Shown piece after piece: positions 45,722 to 53,804 of a stretch of 64,000 bases of DNA. Made by a program: the position numbers and the translations under genes. The stretch is from Novosphingobium sp. G106 (GTDB taxonomy: Bacteria; Pseudomonadota; Alphaproteobacteria; Sphingomonadales; Sphingomonadaceae): NCBI RefSeq assembly GCF_019075875.1, contig NZ_JAHOOZ010000002.1, positions 248,001-312,000 on the forward strand, written 5' to 3'. The notes below the pieces were generated by a model. That model was not told where the DNA came from and did not search any database. It was given only the letters and a program-made list of their open reading frames with translations. Numbering within the stretch: position 1 is the stretch's first letter; each line of letters opens with the position of its first letter.

Positions 45722-47017
45722 TTAGGGCTGTTGCGAGACACGAATAATGCCGCGAGCGATAGGCAGGAATTCCGGAGCAATCCTCGACTCCGCCGACAGA
45801 CGGCGTTTCTCATTCCTCGGAACCTTAGCGCCACTGCTTATCGCGATAGCGCGTGCCACCGCGATTGCCGCAGCAATGGAGCTGACAAACGGCGCAGCGA
45901 CGGCGATACCCTGGAACAGCGCAGCGCCGCATTTGTCGAGGCCCAGCAGCGCCTCGTAATCGTGCGGCGAAGGAGCTGGCGCCTTTATCGGGTCGTCAAA
46001 ATGGGCGGCTGGTGAATAGTTGCGATCGAAGATCGTTACGCGAAATAGATCGAAATCGGTGTGAGTGCGCCCGAGGCCGGCGTCGACCACAACATCAAAA
46101 CCGCACGTGTCGATGTGCTTTCTCGCTTCGATTGAGTCGAAGCCACAGATCGCAAGAGTTGGCTCATTCTCCTGAACACGCTGGTGTTCGTCTAGCCAGC
46201 GGTCAACGCGGCGAACATCGAACCCCTTCGCCTTACCCCAAACCTCGCTGAGCGCGGTCTTGTACTCACCGTACTGACCCGACCGCACAAGAACGGAGGT
46301 GCTCCAGTTTTCGGCACTGATCCGATCAGCGTCCTGAAGAACGAGCTTTACCTCGCTTGGATCTGGATAAGGCAGGGCCGAAAGAGACCATATAGCAGCC
46401 TGGCCGAGGTTGCCGAGTCCCAGCAGCCAAAGCGAGCCGGGGAAATAGACCGATCCGAATGCAGGCGGCTCCCCACCGGTCCTCTGCGGCCAGAGGTCGA
46501 ATGCGGAGACGCTCGGATATTTTGCATTCCGGAGGTTGGCGAAAGCCTGCGCGACAGCTGCCGCGCCCGCAACTACGCCAGTGAGAGGATTATCATCAGC
46601 CCCTTGGGCGATTGGCTGAGAGCTCGAGCCCGCTTTCCAACCATCCCACCAGGCATGCGCGTCGATGGCGATACCTGCGTCAACTTCTCCGATTGCTATC
46701 GTGGCCAAAGCGGGCGCGTCGAGTGCGATCGCGCCCAGAGATACGATTGCCGCACGCAACGTCGTGGTGCCGACCGGCAGGGTTGAGAGTAGTTTAGTAT
46801 CTTCAACCAGCTTCACTGCGACACCACCGACGAAGGATTTCGCGCCAACCGCCACCGCCGTCAGGATAGCATTGTGGCCGGCTACGCTGTGCGCGTCGCG
46901 ACCGACGACGATCTCAAGCGTCATCGAGCGGAGTCGGGTCTCTGCCTCCTCGTGTGTGATACCTTCCGCATCGATCAGCATTTTCGCCAGTCGCGAAAGC
47001 TCAGGGGTCAGCGCCAT
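45722..47017 (-). CDS. E1-like ubiquitin-activating (ThiF-fold) protein
   Basis: A 431-residue E1/ThiF-fold protein. The nucleotide-binding loop is GLGNLG at 200-205 (LWLLGLGNLGQAA). The acidic residues in LVLQDADRIS follow, and the candidate catalytic cysteine is C363 in GLDKCGAALFQGIAVAAPF. It would adenylate the C-terminus of the ubiquitin-like protein and pass it to a thiol. A 180-residue N-terminal region is unassigned. It starts at ATG 47017, overlapping the JAB gene stop by 10 bases. It is last in the minus-strand order Ubl, E2-like, JAB, E1, as in bacterial Bil-type and related operons that modify phage structural proteins. Confidence 0.85.
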   Translation of the reverse strand: MALTPELSRLAKMLIDAEGITHEEAETRLRSMTLEIVVGRDAHSVAGHNAILTAVAVGAKSFVGGVAVKLVEDTKLLSTLPVGTTTLRAAIVSLGAIALDAPALATIAIGEVDAGIAIDAHAWWDGWKAGSSSQPIAQGADDNPLTGVVAGAAAVAQAFANLRNAKYPSVSAFDLWPQRTGGEPPAFGSVYFPGSLWLLGLGNLGQAAIWSLSALPYPDPSEVKLVLQDADRISAENWSTSVLVRSGQYGEYKTALSEVWGKAKGFDVRRVDRWLDEHQRVQENEPTLAICGFDSIEARKHIDTCGFDVVVDAGLGRTHTDFDLFRVTIFDRNYSPAAHFDDPIKAPAPSPHDYEALLGLDKCGAALFQGIAVAAPFVSSIAAAIAVARAIAISSGAKVPRNEKRRLSAESRIAPEFLPIARGIIRVSQQP

Positions 47018-47532
47018 AGGTATTTGCCCACGTGAAACGGCGGGAATAAGTAATCGCTCTCGTCGCGCCACTTTCGATTGCCAAGGTAGCGATGGACGCC
47101 GATCCGACCGGGAAGATTGGAGCCTTGAGCGAAATCAGGCAGGATCAGGGCAATGTGGTTGGCTTCTGCGATGATAGGGTTCGCCTGGTCGGACGGACTT
47201 TGACGGAAGCTGCCCGGATGGACGTGGACATCAGCAACAACCTTCAAGCCTGTGTCTCGGCAAATCTTCCAGAGCGCCCCAAGCCGGCGCCCGTCAATCA
47301 AGACGATGCCCGTATTCAGCGCGTCCGGGTCGATATCGTCGTAGAAGATAAACTGGCGGATTGTTGAAGTCGCGCCGGGCTCCCCGAGCAGGAAGGCGCC
47401 ACTTTCTCCGCGGCGGCCATTGGTGCGTCGGCCTAGCTCAGCGACGCCGGCGTCCCACACTGTGCGATCGCAGAGTAGCTCAGGCTGGCGCCTGAGGAGC
47501 GACCTTGCGACCGTTGCTAACCAATATCCCAT
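47008..47532 (-). CDS. JAB/MPN-type deubiquitinase-like protease
   Basis: A 174-residue JAMM protease. The catalytic Glu is E43 in GESGAFLLGE, and the zinc site is H103-x-H105 with D115 (VHVHPGSFRQSPSD). All JAMM residues are present, so it should be active, either maturing the Ubl C-terminus or removing Ubl from targets. The start ATG 47532 lies inside the end of the E2-like gene (53-base overlap); the frame is open back to 47580. Translation looks coupled along the operon. Confidence 0.85.
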   Translation of the reverse strand: MGYWLATVARSLLRRQPELLCDRTVWDAGVAELGRRTNGRRGESGAFLLGEPGATSTIRQFIFYDDIDPDALNTGIVLIDGRRLGALWKICRDTGLKVVADVHVHPGSFRQSPSDQANPIIAEANHIALILPDFAQGSNLPGRIGVHRYLGNRKWRDESDYLFPPFHVGKYLWR

Positions 47533-47953
47533 GGAGATCCTCGAAAATGAACGCCAATTCGCGCTGTTTATTCCAGGCAAGCTGCGGCTTGTTTGCGGCG
47601 TTGTTGCTGTGTGGTCCCGTGTGACGGTCCCAGGGGCGGTAGATTGTAGCGTCCTGCCAGTCCTTGAAGGTCTCGGTGACCCTGGTCCCGCCAGTCGGAC
47701 GCTCCTGCGCCGTCGGCTTACGATTGTCCTCGAGGTTCCACAGCCTGACCTCGGGGGCGACGCCGGGATAGTTGGTCAGATCTGCCCGAAAGCCATATTC
47801 CGTGGCCTCGCCATCGGTTTTGATAGCCGAGACCTTGAAGTCGAGGCGGGGGTAGTCGAACTCCACCACCCGCCAGCGACCTTCTCGGCATCCCGCCTGG
47901 AAGACATCCGATACCAAATCGGCGCGGATCAGCGCGCTTGCGGGATCTTCCAC
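47480..47953 (-). CDS. E2-like (UBC-fold) protein lacking the usual cysteine
   Basis: 157 residues. The order resembles a UBC fold: strands around YPRLDFKVSAIK, then YPGVAPEVRLWN, then DATIYRPWDRHTGPHSNN and a helix QRELAFIFEDLHGILV. In ordinary E2s the catalytic cysteine follows the H-x-N region. Here the only cysteine is C22 near the N-terminus, so the normal thioester carrier site is missing. It starts at GTG 47953, two bases after the Ubl stop. It may use another residue or be a binding scaffold. The E2 label rests on fold-like pattern and operon position. Confidence 0.65.
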   Translation of the reverse strand: MEDPASALIRADLVSDVFQAGCREGRWRVVEFDYPRLDFKVSAIKTDGEATEYGFRADLTNYPGVAPEVRLWNLEDNRKPTAQERPTGGTRVTETFKDWQDATIYRPWDRHTGPHSNNAANKPQLAWNKQRELAFIFEDLHGILVSNGRKVAPQAPA

Positions 47954-47955
47954 CT

Positions 47956-48258
47956 TTACGAGCTCCCGTTGGCGAGTTCACCGCGCACGAGATCGAGCGT
48001 TAGGTCGGCGTCACCATGCGCCAACGACGCAAGGGGCTTCGAACCGGCCAGTTCGTCGGTCGTACCCTCGACAACCAATTCGACTTCCGTCGCGACTGCA
48101 TCGTCGATCTTGAATGCTTCGATTGCCCATGTCAGCACGTCCGCGACCTTCGCCCCGCGCGGGAACGAATGCGACTTGCGCTCTGCCTGATAGTTGACGG
48201 TGACGTCGATCGAGGAATTGCCCCCGTCGTTACCGCCGTTGTTACCCTTACCTGCCAC
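47956..48258 (-). CDS. Ubiquitin-like (beta-grasp) protein
   Basis: A 100-residue protein. A flexible Gly/Asn-rich leader (GKGNNGGNDGGNSS) precedes a beta-grasp-like unit (IDVTVNYQAERKSHSFPRGA then KVADVLTWAIEAFKI and ELVVEGTTDELAG). The C-terminus is LVRGELANGSS, without a GG pair. If it is conjugated, the JAB protease may first trim it, perhaps after the single glycine. It starts at GTG 48258 with AAGGAG 9 bases ahead. First gene of the operon, transcribed divergently from the Xre/RES pair. Confidence 0.75.
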   Translation of the reverse strand: MAGKGNNGGNDGGNSSIDVTVNYQAERKSHSFPRGAKVADVLTWAIEAFKIDDAVATEVELVVEGTTDELAGSKPLASLAHGDADLTLDLVRGELANGSS

Positions 48259-48424
48259 GTTAAGAACTCCTTGTTCCAGCGTTCCCGTATCTCTGGCCCT
48301 GCTCCTGCCGGATTTGCTTGACCGGGGCAAAACGCGGACTAGAATCGAAGAACGGTCCTGATATGGACAGTATGAACTTGGACGGTTTATCGAGTCAAGT
48401 ACAAATATGGACTGAGGAGTGAAC
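48259..48424. promoter_or_regulatory. Divergent promoter region between Ubl operon and Xre/RES pair
   Basis: 166 bases serve both directions. The short repeat TATGGAC occurs at 48364 and 48411, with TTGGACGG in between; these may be Xre-binding half-sites. No clear longer palindrome was seen. Confidence 0.4.
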
Positions 48425-48817
48425 ATGTCAGCTGATACGCTGCCCGGCGCTCGGCAGAGCTCGCGGGCCTCATCAATTCCAGCTGAGCTAGAAGCCTTTT
48501 TTGAAATGGCGCAGCGCTGGGACCTCTCGATCGATCAGCAGATCATAATGCTAGGGTCACCAGGCCGGTCGACGTTCTTCAAATGGAAGAAAGAGGGCGG
48601 TGCACTGCCCAGGGACACGGGAGAGCGTCTCTCCCACTTACTGGCTATCTGGAAGGCACTTAGAATCCTGTTCACGGATGATCGCAGGGGCGAGGAATGG
48701 ATGAACCGGCCCAACGATTTTTTTGATGGGAAGTCCGCGCTTCAAATAATGCTCAGAGGGGGCATGGCTGACATATTGGCCGTCCGCCAATATCTCGATG
48801 CTCAGCGGGGTGGCTGA
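48425..48817 (+). CDS. Xre/MbcA/ParS family antitoxin
   Basis: A 130-residue antitoxin. The N-terminal HTH is around ALEAFFEMAQRWDLSIDQQI in general position (residues 20-60: LEAFFEMAQRWDLSIDQQII). The C-terminal DUF2384 region reads RGEEWMNRPNDFFDGKSALQ then IMLRGGMADILAVRQYLDA, the toxin-binding segment of this family. It starts at ATG 48425 behind GAGGAG. It is immediately followed by the RES toxin GTG. It should bind the toxin and repress the shared promoter. Confidence 0.85.
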   Translation: MSADTLPGARQSSRASSIPAELEAFFEMAQRWDLSIDQQIIMLGSPGRSTFFKWKKEGGALPRDTGERLSHLLAIWKALRILFTDDRRGEEWMNRPNDFFDGKSALQIMLRGGMADILAVRQYLDAQRGG

Positions 48818-49510
48818 GTGAAGGCCATCGACTTCCATGGTTACGGGTATCGCCTGATCCCGTCCCGCTTTCCCTCTGTCGAGGTCTACCAAGGCCTCGT
48901 GGCCAATGATCGTTTTGATGCGCTCTATGAAGCCGAGGCGCGAACAAACCCGCGCCTGCTATCCAAAGAGCAACTGGTGGCCAGCTACGGCGGCGACGGG
49001 TCGCCTCGCCTCCAAAATTGGAACCATGCTCCCTTCCGCTACATCAATCCGGAGGGATCACGGTTCTTTCCCAGTACCCGGCCCGCACTCGAACTAGCCA
49101 ATGACCCACAGACAGCTCTTGCTCGGGCTGTGCGAAGGCGGGAAATCTTTCTCGGCCGGACCAATGAGTCTCCCATCGGTATTGACATGCGAATGCTCAA
49201 GACCCCGGTGTCGGGCAGATTTGCCGATTTCACCGAACTCCCACCCGATCTCGACGAGCAGGAATGTCGGACTGCGGGAAGCAAGGTGCCGGAAACACTG
49301 GCCGGCGCCGCATTCCTGGCGCCGGAAAGGCCCCAGGCGCTCTGCCTAGCGGTCACTGACAACTCGAGTCTAGGGGCAACCATACAGACCGTGCACTATC
49401 GTTTCGAGTGGAATGGAAGTCGGATTTCGAAACTTTATGCATTCACAGAGTCCGGCGAGGAATGGGACCCTGCTATTCTAAGCGGCGGCGACCAGGTGAT
49501 TGCCGCGTAG
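48818..49510 (+). CDS. RES-domain NAD-degrading toxin
   Basis: A 230-residue RES toxin. The conserved features are R and Y in YRLIPSRFPSVEVYQ at the N-terminus, E and Y positions around residues 32-40, and ASLE-like C-terminal strands. RES toxins (MbcT, ParT and relatives) degrade NAD or ADP-ribosylate targets. It starts at GTG 48818, directly after the antitoxin stop. Full length for the family, so probably functional. It overlaps nothing downstream; the truncated hip locus converges on it from the right. Confidence 0.75.
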   Translation: MKAIDFHGYGYRLIPSRFPSVEVYQGLVANDRFDALYEAEARTNPRLLSKEQLVASYGGDGSPRLQNWNHAPFRYINPEGSRFFPSTRPALELANDPQTALARAVRRREIFLGRTNESPIGIDMRMLKTPVSGRFADFTELPPDLDEQECRTAGSKVPETLAGAAFLAPERPQALCLAVTDNSSLGATIQTVHYRFEWNGSRISKLYAFTESGEEWDPAILSGGDQVIAA

Positions 49511-49585
49511 CGCGCGTAAGACCTGGCTTTGTCCTCCAACGGCGACGCACCTCTCACGGTCCCTCCAGAACTTCCGAGCTCCCGG

Positions 49586-49909
49586 TTAGACCCAACCTGC
49601 TGCTGCGACGCAGTCGATCGACAGCGATGCGTAGACGTCCGTGCCTTCCGCGCCGGTCCGCTCCGCGACGCGGCGACGGATGTGGGCATTGTCGGGTAGC
49701 AGGTTGTCGAAAACCGCGAGGACTGCCGCGCCTCGGTAGGCTGCCTTGCGCATGGGCAGCGACAGCGAGGCGGCAAATCCGTGCTCCCAGTCCAGCCAGC
49801 TGTCGGCGTATTGGAACGAGACGGCACCGCTGGGGTTTTTCTCGAGACGGCCGACCAGCCGGCTGTTGATTAGGACGTCCAGCGGGATGTGGGTCTTGCT
49901 GCGGGCCAT
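49586..49909 (-). CDS. HipA N-terminal domain protein (HipS-like or truncated hipA)
   Basis: 107 residues matching only the N-terminal subdomain of HipA (IPLDVLINSRLVGRLEKNPS, then FQYADSWLDW and SLPMRKAAY, ending DVYASLSIDCVAAAGWV). The kinase core is absent and no continuation is found in other frames before the RES gene. The length equals HipS, the separate N-subdomain antitoxin of HipBST systems, yet no HipT gene follows. It is either a HipS orphan or a hipA truncated by the arrival of the RES gene. It is 1 base from hipB. Confidence 0.7.
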   Translation of the reverse strand: MARSKTHIPLDVLINSRLVGRLEKNPSGAVSFQYADSWLDWEHGFAASLSLPMRKAAYRGAAVLAVFDNLLPDNAHIRRRVAERTGAEGTDVYASLSIDCVAAAGWV

Positions 49910-49910
49910 G

Positions 49911-50159
49911 TCAGAAGATGTCGGCCATGTCCGGGCCGCCCTTTCTGCGCGGAGTGAGCTGCATGTCGAGGTCGAGAGCCGCGATAAGGGCGAATATTGT
50001 CTCTAGCTTCGTGCCCTCGTGTCCGTTCTCGACTCGCGATTTCGTCTTCTGCCCCGTGCCGACGAGGTCGGCGAGTGCCTGCTGTGTGAGGTTGTGCCGT
50101 ACGCGCGCGTTGTGAATTAGGGAGCCGAACTGCTTAGGCGATCTAACCATCTGGATCAT
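49911..50159 (-). CDS. hipB: HipB-like antitoxin / XRE regulator
   Basis: An 82-residue XRE HTH protein (FGSLIHNARVRHNLTQQALA then GTGQKTKSRVENGHEGTKLE), with a C-terminal LDLDMQLTPRRK strand. It starts at ATG 50159, with another ATG at 50150. Three regularly spaced dyads upstream (50183-50252) are its probable binding sites. Coupled to the HipA N-domain gene. Confidence 0.85.
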   Translation of the reverse strand: MIQMVRSPKQFGSLIHNARVRHNLTQQALADLVGTGQKTKSRVENGHEGTKLETIFALIAALDLDMQLTPRRKGGPDMADIF

Positions 50160-50182
50160 GCCGCACCTCCTGGGGAGGCGCT

Positions 50183-50252
50183 ATACCCCAGAGGGAATAA
50201 AGGAAAAATATACCCCTGGGGGTATGGGGCCGAAATATACCCTGCAGGGTAT
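50183..50252. promoter_or_regulatory. Three operator dyads at exactly 27-base intervals
   Basis: ATACCCCAGAGGGAATA (50183-50199), ATACCCCTGGGGGTAT (50210-50225) and the perfect palindrome ATACCCTGCAGGGTAT (50237-50252) start 27 bases apart. The pattern TACCC-N-GGGTA resembles HipB operators. They lie between hipB (minus) and the exonuclease gene (plus) and could control both. Confidence 0.8.
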
Positions 50253-50403
50253 CGGCCTTCAGGCCGGGCACTCGAAGAAACTGAAGGAAAAAACGCTCAA
50301 TGGTTCGTTGCAACATCGAGAATTCGTTCTTGCTAGCTCCACTTTCGACCCGCGATCGGTGTCCTGTTGGAAACAGGCGCTGGGCACTATACCTGCCATC
50401 ATC

Positions 50404-51300
50404 ATGAACGATGCTGGACACGATCTCGACGCCATTGCCAAGCGTCTGGCCGCGAGTGGCCAGTACCGTATCCAGAAGAGGCTCAACCCACGGACGGTGA
50501 TCACCGCGCCCGACGGAACGCCAACGCGGCTCGGCGTCATGATCGACGTCGAGACCACGGGCCTCGATCCCCAGAAGGACGAGGTGATCGAACTCGCCAT
50601 GGTGCCGTTCACCTACGGCCATGACGGCCGTATCTTCGAGATCCGGCCCTCCTACCAAAGCTTCAACGAGCCCTCCCAGCCGATCACGCCGGCCATCACC
50701 GCGATCACTGGCATCACCGACGACATGGTCGCCGGTCATCGCATCGATCCCAACGCCGTTGCCTCCTTCGTCAACGCGGCGGCTCTAGTCATCGCACACA
50801 ATGCGGCATTTGACCGGCGCTTCGCCGAGCGCCTGAGCGAGGCTTTCGAAACCAAACCGTGGGCCTGCTCGATGACGCAGGTGGATTGGGCCGGCGAAGG
50901 TCATGAAGGGACAAAGCTCGCCTATCTCGCGGCAGGCGCGGGATTCTTCTATGATCGCCATCGGGCGCAGAACGATTGCCTGGCGGCGATCGAGTTGCTG
51001 GCCTCACCGATGCCCAGGTCGGGTGCGCTCGCGATGGCGCGCCTGCTTGAGCGCGCGCGCCAGCCGAGCTGGCGGATCTGGGCGGAGAACTCGCCGTTCG
51101 ATCTCAAGGACGTTTTGAAGGCCCGGGGCTACCGCTGGAACGGCGACAATACGCCAAGCCCTCGTGCCTGGTACATCGACGTCGAGCACGCCCAGCGCGA
51201 TGCCGAGATCGAATTCCTGCGCAAGGAGATATACCTTCGCGACATCGACCTGCTGGTCCACCGCATGGATGCCTACAACCGGTTCTCGGATCGCCGGTAG
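50404..51300 (+). CDS. DnaQ-type 3'-5' exonuclease domain protein
   Basis: A 298-residue protein with a DEDDh exonuclease domain at about 40-205. ExoI is MIDVETTGLDP, ExoII is VIAHNAAFDRRF, and ExoIII is HRAQNDCLAAIELL with its H and D. The C-terminal 80 residues (WAENSPFDLKDVLKARGYRW) look like a separate small module common in stand-alone DnaQ-like proteins. It starts at ATG 50404; the frame is open to 50158, but that lead would run over the hip operators. It degrades single-stranded DNA or RNA ends; a defence link is positional only. Confidence 0.8.
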   Translation: MNDAGHDLDAIAKRLAASGQYRIQKRLNPRTVITAPDGTPTRLGVMIDVETTGLDPQKDEVIELAMVPFTYGHDGRIFEIRPSYQSFNEPSQPITPAITAITGITDDMVAGHRIDPNAVASFVNAAALVIAHNAAFDRRFAERLSEAFETKPWACSMTQVDWAGEGHEGTKLAYLAAGAGFFYDRHRAQNDCLAAIELLASPMPRSGALAMARLLERARQPSWRIWAENSPFDLKDVLKARGYRWNGDNTPSPRAWYIDVEHAQRDAEIEFLRKEIYLRDIDLLVHRMDAYNRFSDRR

Positions 51301-51890
51301 AAACGGCTGGCGATCAACCCGGAAATTACCGAGCGGGAATATTAAAGTCTGCCTGGGCCGCTCGCCTCCCAAAGGATCTGGGCAACAAACCGATCGAACG
51401 GATCGACACCATGCGAGGCTTGATTGAGGTCTGCGACTATGTGGACTTCTACCGCGCTCGCGTGAGCATCGGCGGTATGGCGGCTGGTCGAAGCCCAGCA
51501 CCGCATCTCCACCAACCGTCTGGCACGCAGCCTTGCAGAGCAGGAAACGCTCGTCCCATTACAAGTACGTCATGCCCGCAGCGCCGCAAGGCAGCGCCCA
51601 GGATCGTTGGTCGATGAGTTTTAGCTCAGGGATCCGCATCCGCCCGGATGGCCGATCTGACGAGGATGCGCCCATGCGGTCCGATCGACCAGCTCTACGG
51701 ATCAATCCGCGCCGGGTGGCTCACACCGCGAAGCGAAAGCTCCGAGCAGCTGGACGATAGATGACTGACGATTAGACGCAATAAGATTGACGATTGGTCG
51801 AATATCCATATTGCAGACAGCGATGGTATCGGCTTCCGCATTTACCCTCATCGCGCGGCGTGCGGAGCAGGCTGTAAGCACGGCTTTGGA
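51301..51890 (+). other. Debris region with a RES-toxin remnant
   Basis: No intact gene. The frame 51466-51624 reads WRLVEAQHRISTNRLARSLA then EQETLVPL, which is the characteristic opening of a group of RES-domain proteins, and then stops. The rest of the RES domain is not found nearby. Other frames here look random. The stretch is probably a deletion scar next to the IS66 remnant. Confidence 0.5.
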
Positions 51891-52220
51891 GGATATCCGC
51901 TCAATCGGTGGGCGGCGATGATCCGCTATTGCGACGATGGCCTGCTCGAGATCAGCAACAACCTTGTCGAGAATGCCCTGCGCGGGGTGGCGCTCGGGCG
52001 CCGCAACTGGATGTTCGTGGGCTCTACCAAGGGCGGGGACGCATCGGCGCTGTTCTACTCGCTCGTCGAGACATGCCGGCTCAATGGCGTCGAGACCGAG
52101 CGCTGGTTTACCGACGTCATCGAGCGGATCGGCAATCATCCGATCAACCGGATCGACGAACTCCTGCCCTGGAAATGGCAGGCCGCACGAAAGATCCAGA
52201 ACCTGGAGCACGCTGTTTGA
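51891..52220 (+). pseudogene. IS66 TnpC transposase C-terminal fragment
   Basis: About 108 residues matching the end of IS66 TnpC: YPLNRWAAMIRYCDDGLLEI, then NALRGVALGRRNWMFVGSTK and NHPINRIDELLPWKW. The catalytic core and the tnpA/tnpB genes are missing on the left, so the transposase is dead. It ends with TGA overlapping the next gene start by 4 bases. Confidence 0.85.
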
Positions 52221-52810
52221 GCAACGACTTCGTCGTGCGGATGATGATCACGCTGGATGACGTGACGCCGGCTGTCAGCCGCATGATCGAAGTGCCGCTC
52301 ACCATCCGGCTCGATCGCTTGCATACCGTCTTCCAGGCCGCGCTGGCGTGGACGGACAGCCACCTATGGGAACTGACCTTCGGGCGCACGGGCTTCGGCA
52401 TCCCCGACCTGTCCTACGGCTTCGATGGGCCGCTCAATGCCCGCAAGGCAACCCTGGCTGAGGCCCTGGAGGGAATGCGCGGCAAGACCTTCCGGTACCT
52501 CTACGACTTCGGTGATGGCTGGGAGCACAGCGTCAGGATCGAGGGCATCGTCCCTGCCGACCTTCAGACAAGCTATCCCCGCCTGATCGAAGCTACGGGC
52601 ACGCGCCCACCCGAGGACTCCGGAGGGCCGTGGGGCTACGCCGAGACGCTGCAGGCCCTCGCCGACCCGACACATGAATACCACAAAGATGCTTTGGAAG
52701 CCTTGGGCGATGACCACGACCCTCATGCTCAGCCCGACATCGATCTGATCCACGCGCGCTTCGCGGCGCTCGCCAAAAAATCGGCGCCGCGACAGCGAAA
52801 GACGAAATAG
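52217..52810 (+). CDS. Plasmid pRiA4b ORF-3 family protein (IS66 passenger)
   Basis: A 197-residue protein of the pRiA4b ORF-3 family: residues 8-90 carry ITLDDVTPAVSRMIEVPLTI, then AALAWTDSHLWEL and YLYDFGDGWEHSV, and later the GPWGYAETL block. The role is unknown; it is a frequent passenger behind tnpC in IS66-type elements. It starts at TTG 52217 in a TTGA overlap. The longer frame from 51908 is only an alternative reading of tnpC. Confidence 0.8.
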   Translation: MSNDFVVRMMITLDDVTPAVSRMIEVPLTIRLDRLHTVFQAALAWTDSHLWELTFGRTGFGIPDLSYGFDGPLNARKATLAEALEGMRGKTFRYLYDFGDGWEHSVRIEGIVPADLQTSYPRLIEATGTRPPEDSGGPWGYAETLQALADPTHEYHKDALEALGDDHDPHAQPDIDLIHARFAALAKKSAPRQRKTK

Positions 52811-53048
52811 GGCCTACGTCAACGCCGCCTTCCATCGGCGCTTACTGTCAAAATGCCACACTGCAAGGCGGCCGTCAGGCCCCGCCTACGTCGGGTCGAA
52901 ACGTCGATCTACTACGGCCCGCTATTTCAGCTCCACGGATTGTCAGGTTGAAACCCCAAGATATTTTGAGAGCGAGAAATTCACTGCCTGGATTCCCAGC
53001 GGGGCGCCAGACACGTTGTCTTTGCCCGGATGGACCGCCTGGAGGCTG

Positions 53049-53804
53049 CTACCTGCCCATTCCAGGGCGCGACTTCTGGCTCTGGATTGCTGCTCGCCTC
53101 GACAACTCGGATCGGAAGGAATCTGCCAGCACGCGCATTCGCTCAAGGAGTTCTATCTTCGTTTGAGGAGCTCCGCAGAGAGTTGTCTCGAAACCAGGGT
53201 CTCCTTCGGAAAGCTTGCTAGGCGCCAGCTTCGCTAAATGGATGTCCACCGACAGGTGCGGATCGTGGGCTCTCATGTTGGCAAGAATCTGCTCGACCGT
53301 TCGCCCCTGGTGCTCGTGGAACCACCAAAGATCGAAAAGATCTCGGCTGGCCGTCCGGTCAAGCAGAACGACGCTCTTCAACTTGAAAAGAGTGTCGTCG
53401 GTTGCGACGCGAAGCTTTCCCAACAGTTCGGTTTGGCCCTCCTCCAAGATTCGCGAATTGCGATCCGGCTGAGCGTAGAAGGTCACTTTGACGCCGTCGA
53501 TCTCCCAGTCCTGCTGATGGCCTGCAAGATAGAGGCCGTCATTTTCCGCAAGTTCCCTGTCTAACGGGTCAATTAGGTTTTGAGCCGGCCCGCGCTGAGG
53601 AAGCTCCGCGATGATGCGCCGGATCGTGTCGGTCGGAAGGTCGCCCGCGGTCCACGCAAGGTCGAGGTCCTCGCTGATCCTGTGTCCGTGCCGGAGCGCC
53701 AGTGCCGTCCCGCCGATGAGTGTGAAGCCTTCGAGGTCGTCCCTCTGGATGAGCCGCCGTAGGAGAGTTCGGGTGTCAGGAGGCAGTGAGTTCTCGTGCT
53801 GCAT
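53049..53804 (-). CDS. AbiEii/AbiGii-type nucleotidyltransferase toxin
   Basis: A 251-residue nucleotidyltransferase. The core is FTLIGGTALALRHGHRISED followed by LDLAW, giving the G-G-T-A-L and D-x-D-like set of the AbiEii/MenT fold. Then come WEIDGVKVTFY and LFKLKSVVLLDRTASRDLFD, with a conserved lysine and aspartate. Such toxins modify tRNA or other targets by adding nucleotides. The start ATG 53804 overlaps the upstream partner stop by 29 bases, so the two form a coupled toxin-antitoxin unit. Confidence 0.8.
   Translation of the reverse strand: MQHENSLPPDTRTLLRRLIQRDDLEGFTLIGGTALALRHGHRISEDLDLAWTAGDLPTDTIRRIIAELPQRGPAQNLIDPLDRELAENDGLYLAGHQQDWEIDGVKVTFYAQPDRNSRILEEGQTELLGKLRVATDDTLFKLKSVVLLDRTASRDLFDLWWFHEHQGRTVEQILANMRAHDPHLSVDIHLAKLAPSKLSEGDPGFETTLCGAPQTKIELLERMRVLADSFRSELSRRAAIQSQKSRPGMGR

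Larger units (their letters stand above)
51891..52845. mobile_element. Right half of an IS66-family element
   Basis: Consists of the tnpC fragment and passenger gene. The right end is probably at 52845: ATCGGCGCTTAC read inward is GTAAGCGCCGAT, the GTAAGCG terminal sequence of IS66 elements. No matching left end was found, so the left half has been deleted. Confidence 0.7.

Noticed and set aside
50158..50403. Upstream extension of the DnaQ-type gene
   Set aside because: It would translate through the three HipB operators and gives low-complexity text repeating the dyad; the ATG at 50404 is more plausible.
51908..52216. Extended N-terminus for the pRiA4b-type protein
   Set aside because: It is an out-of-frame reading of tnpC; the family start coincides with the TTG at 52217.
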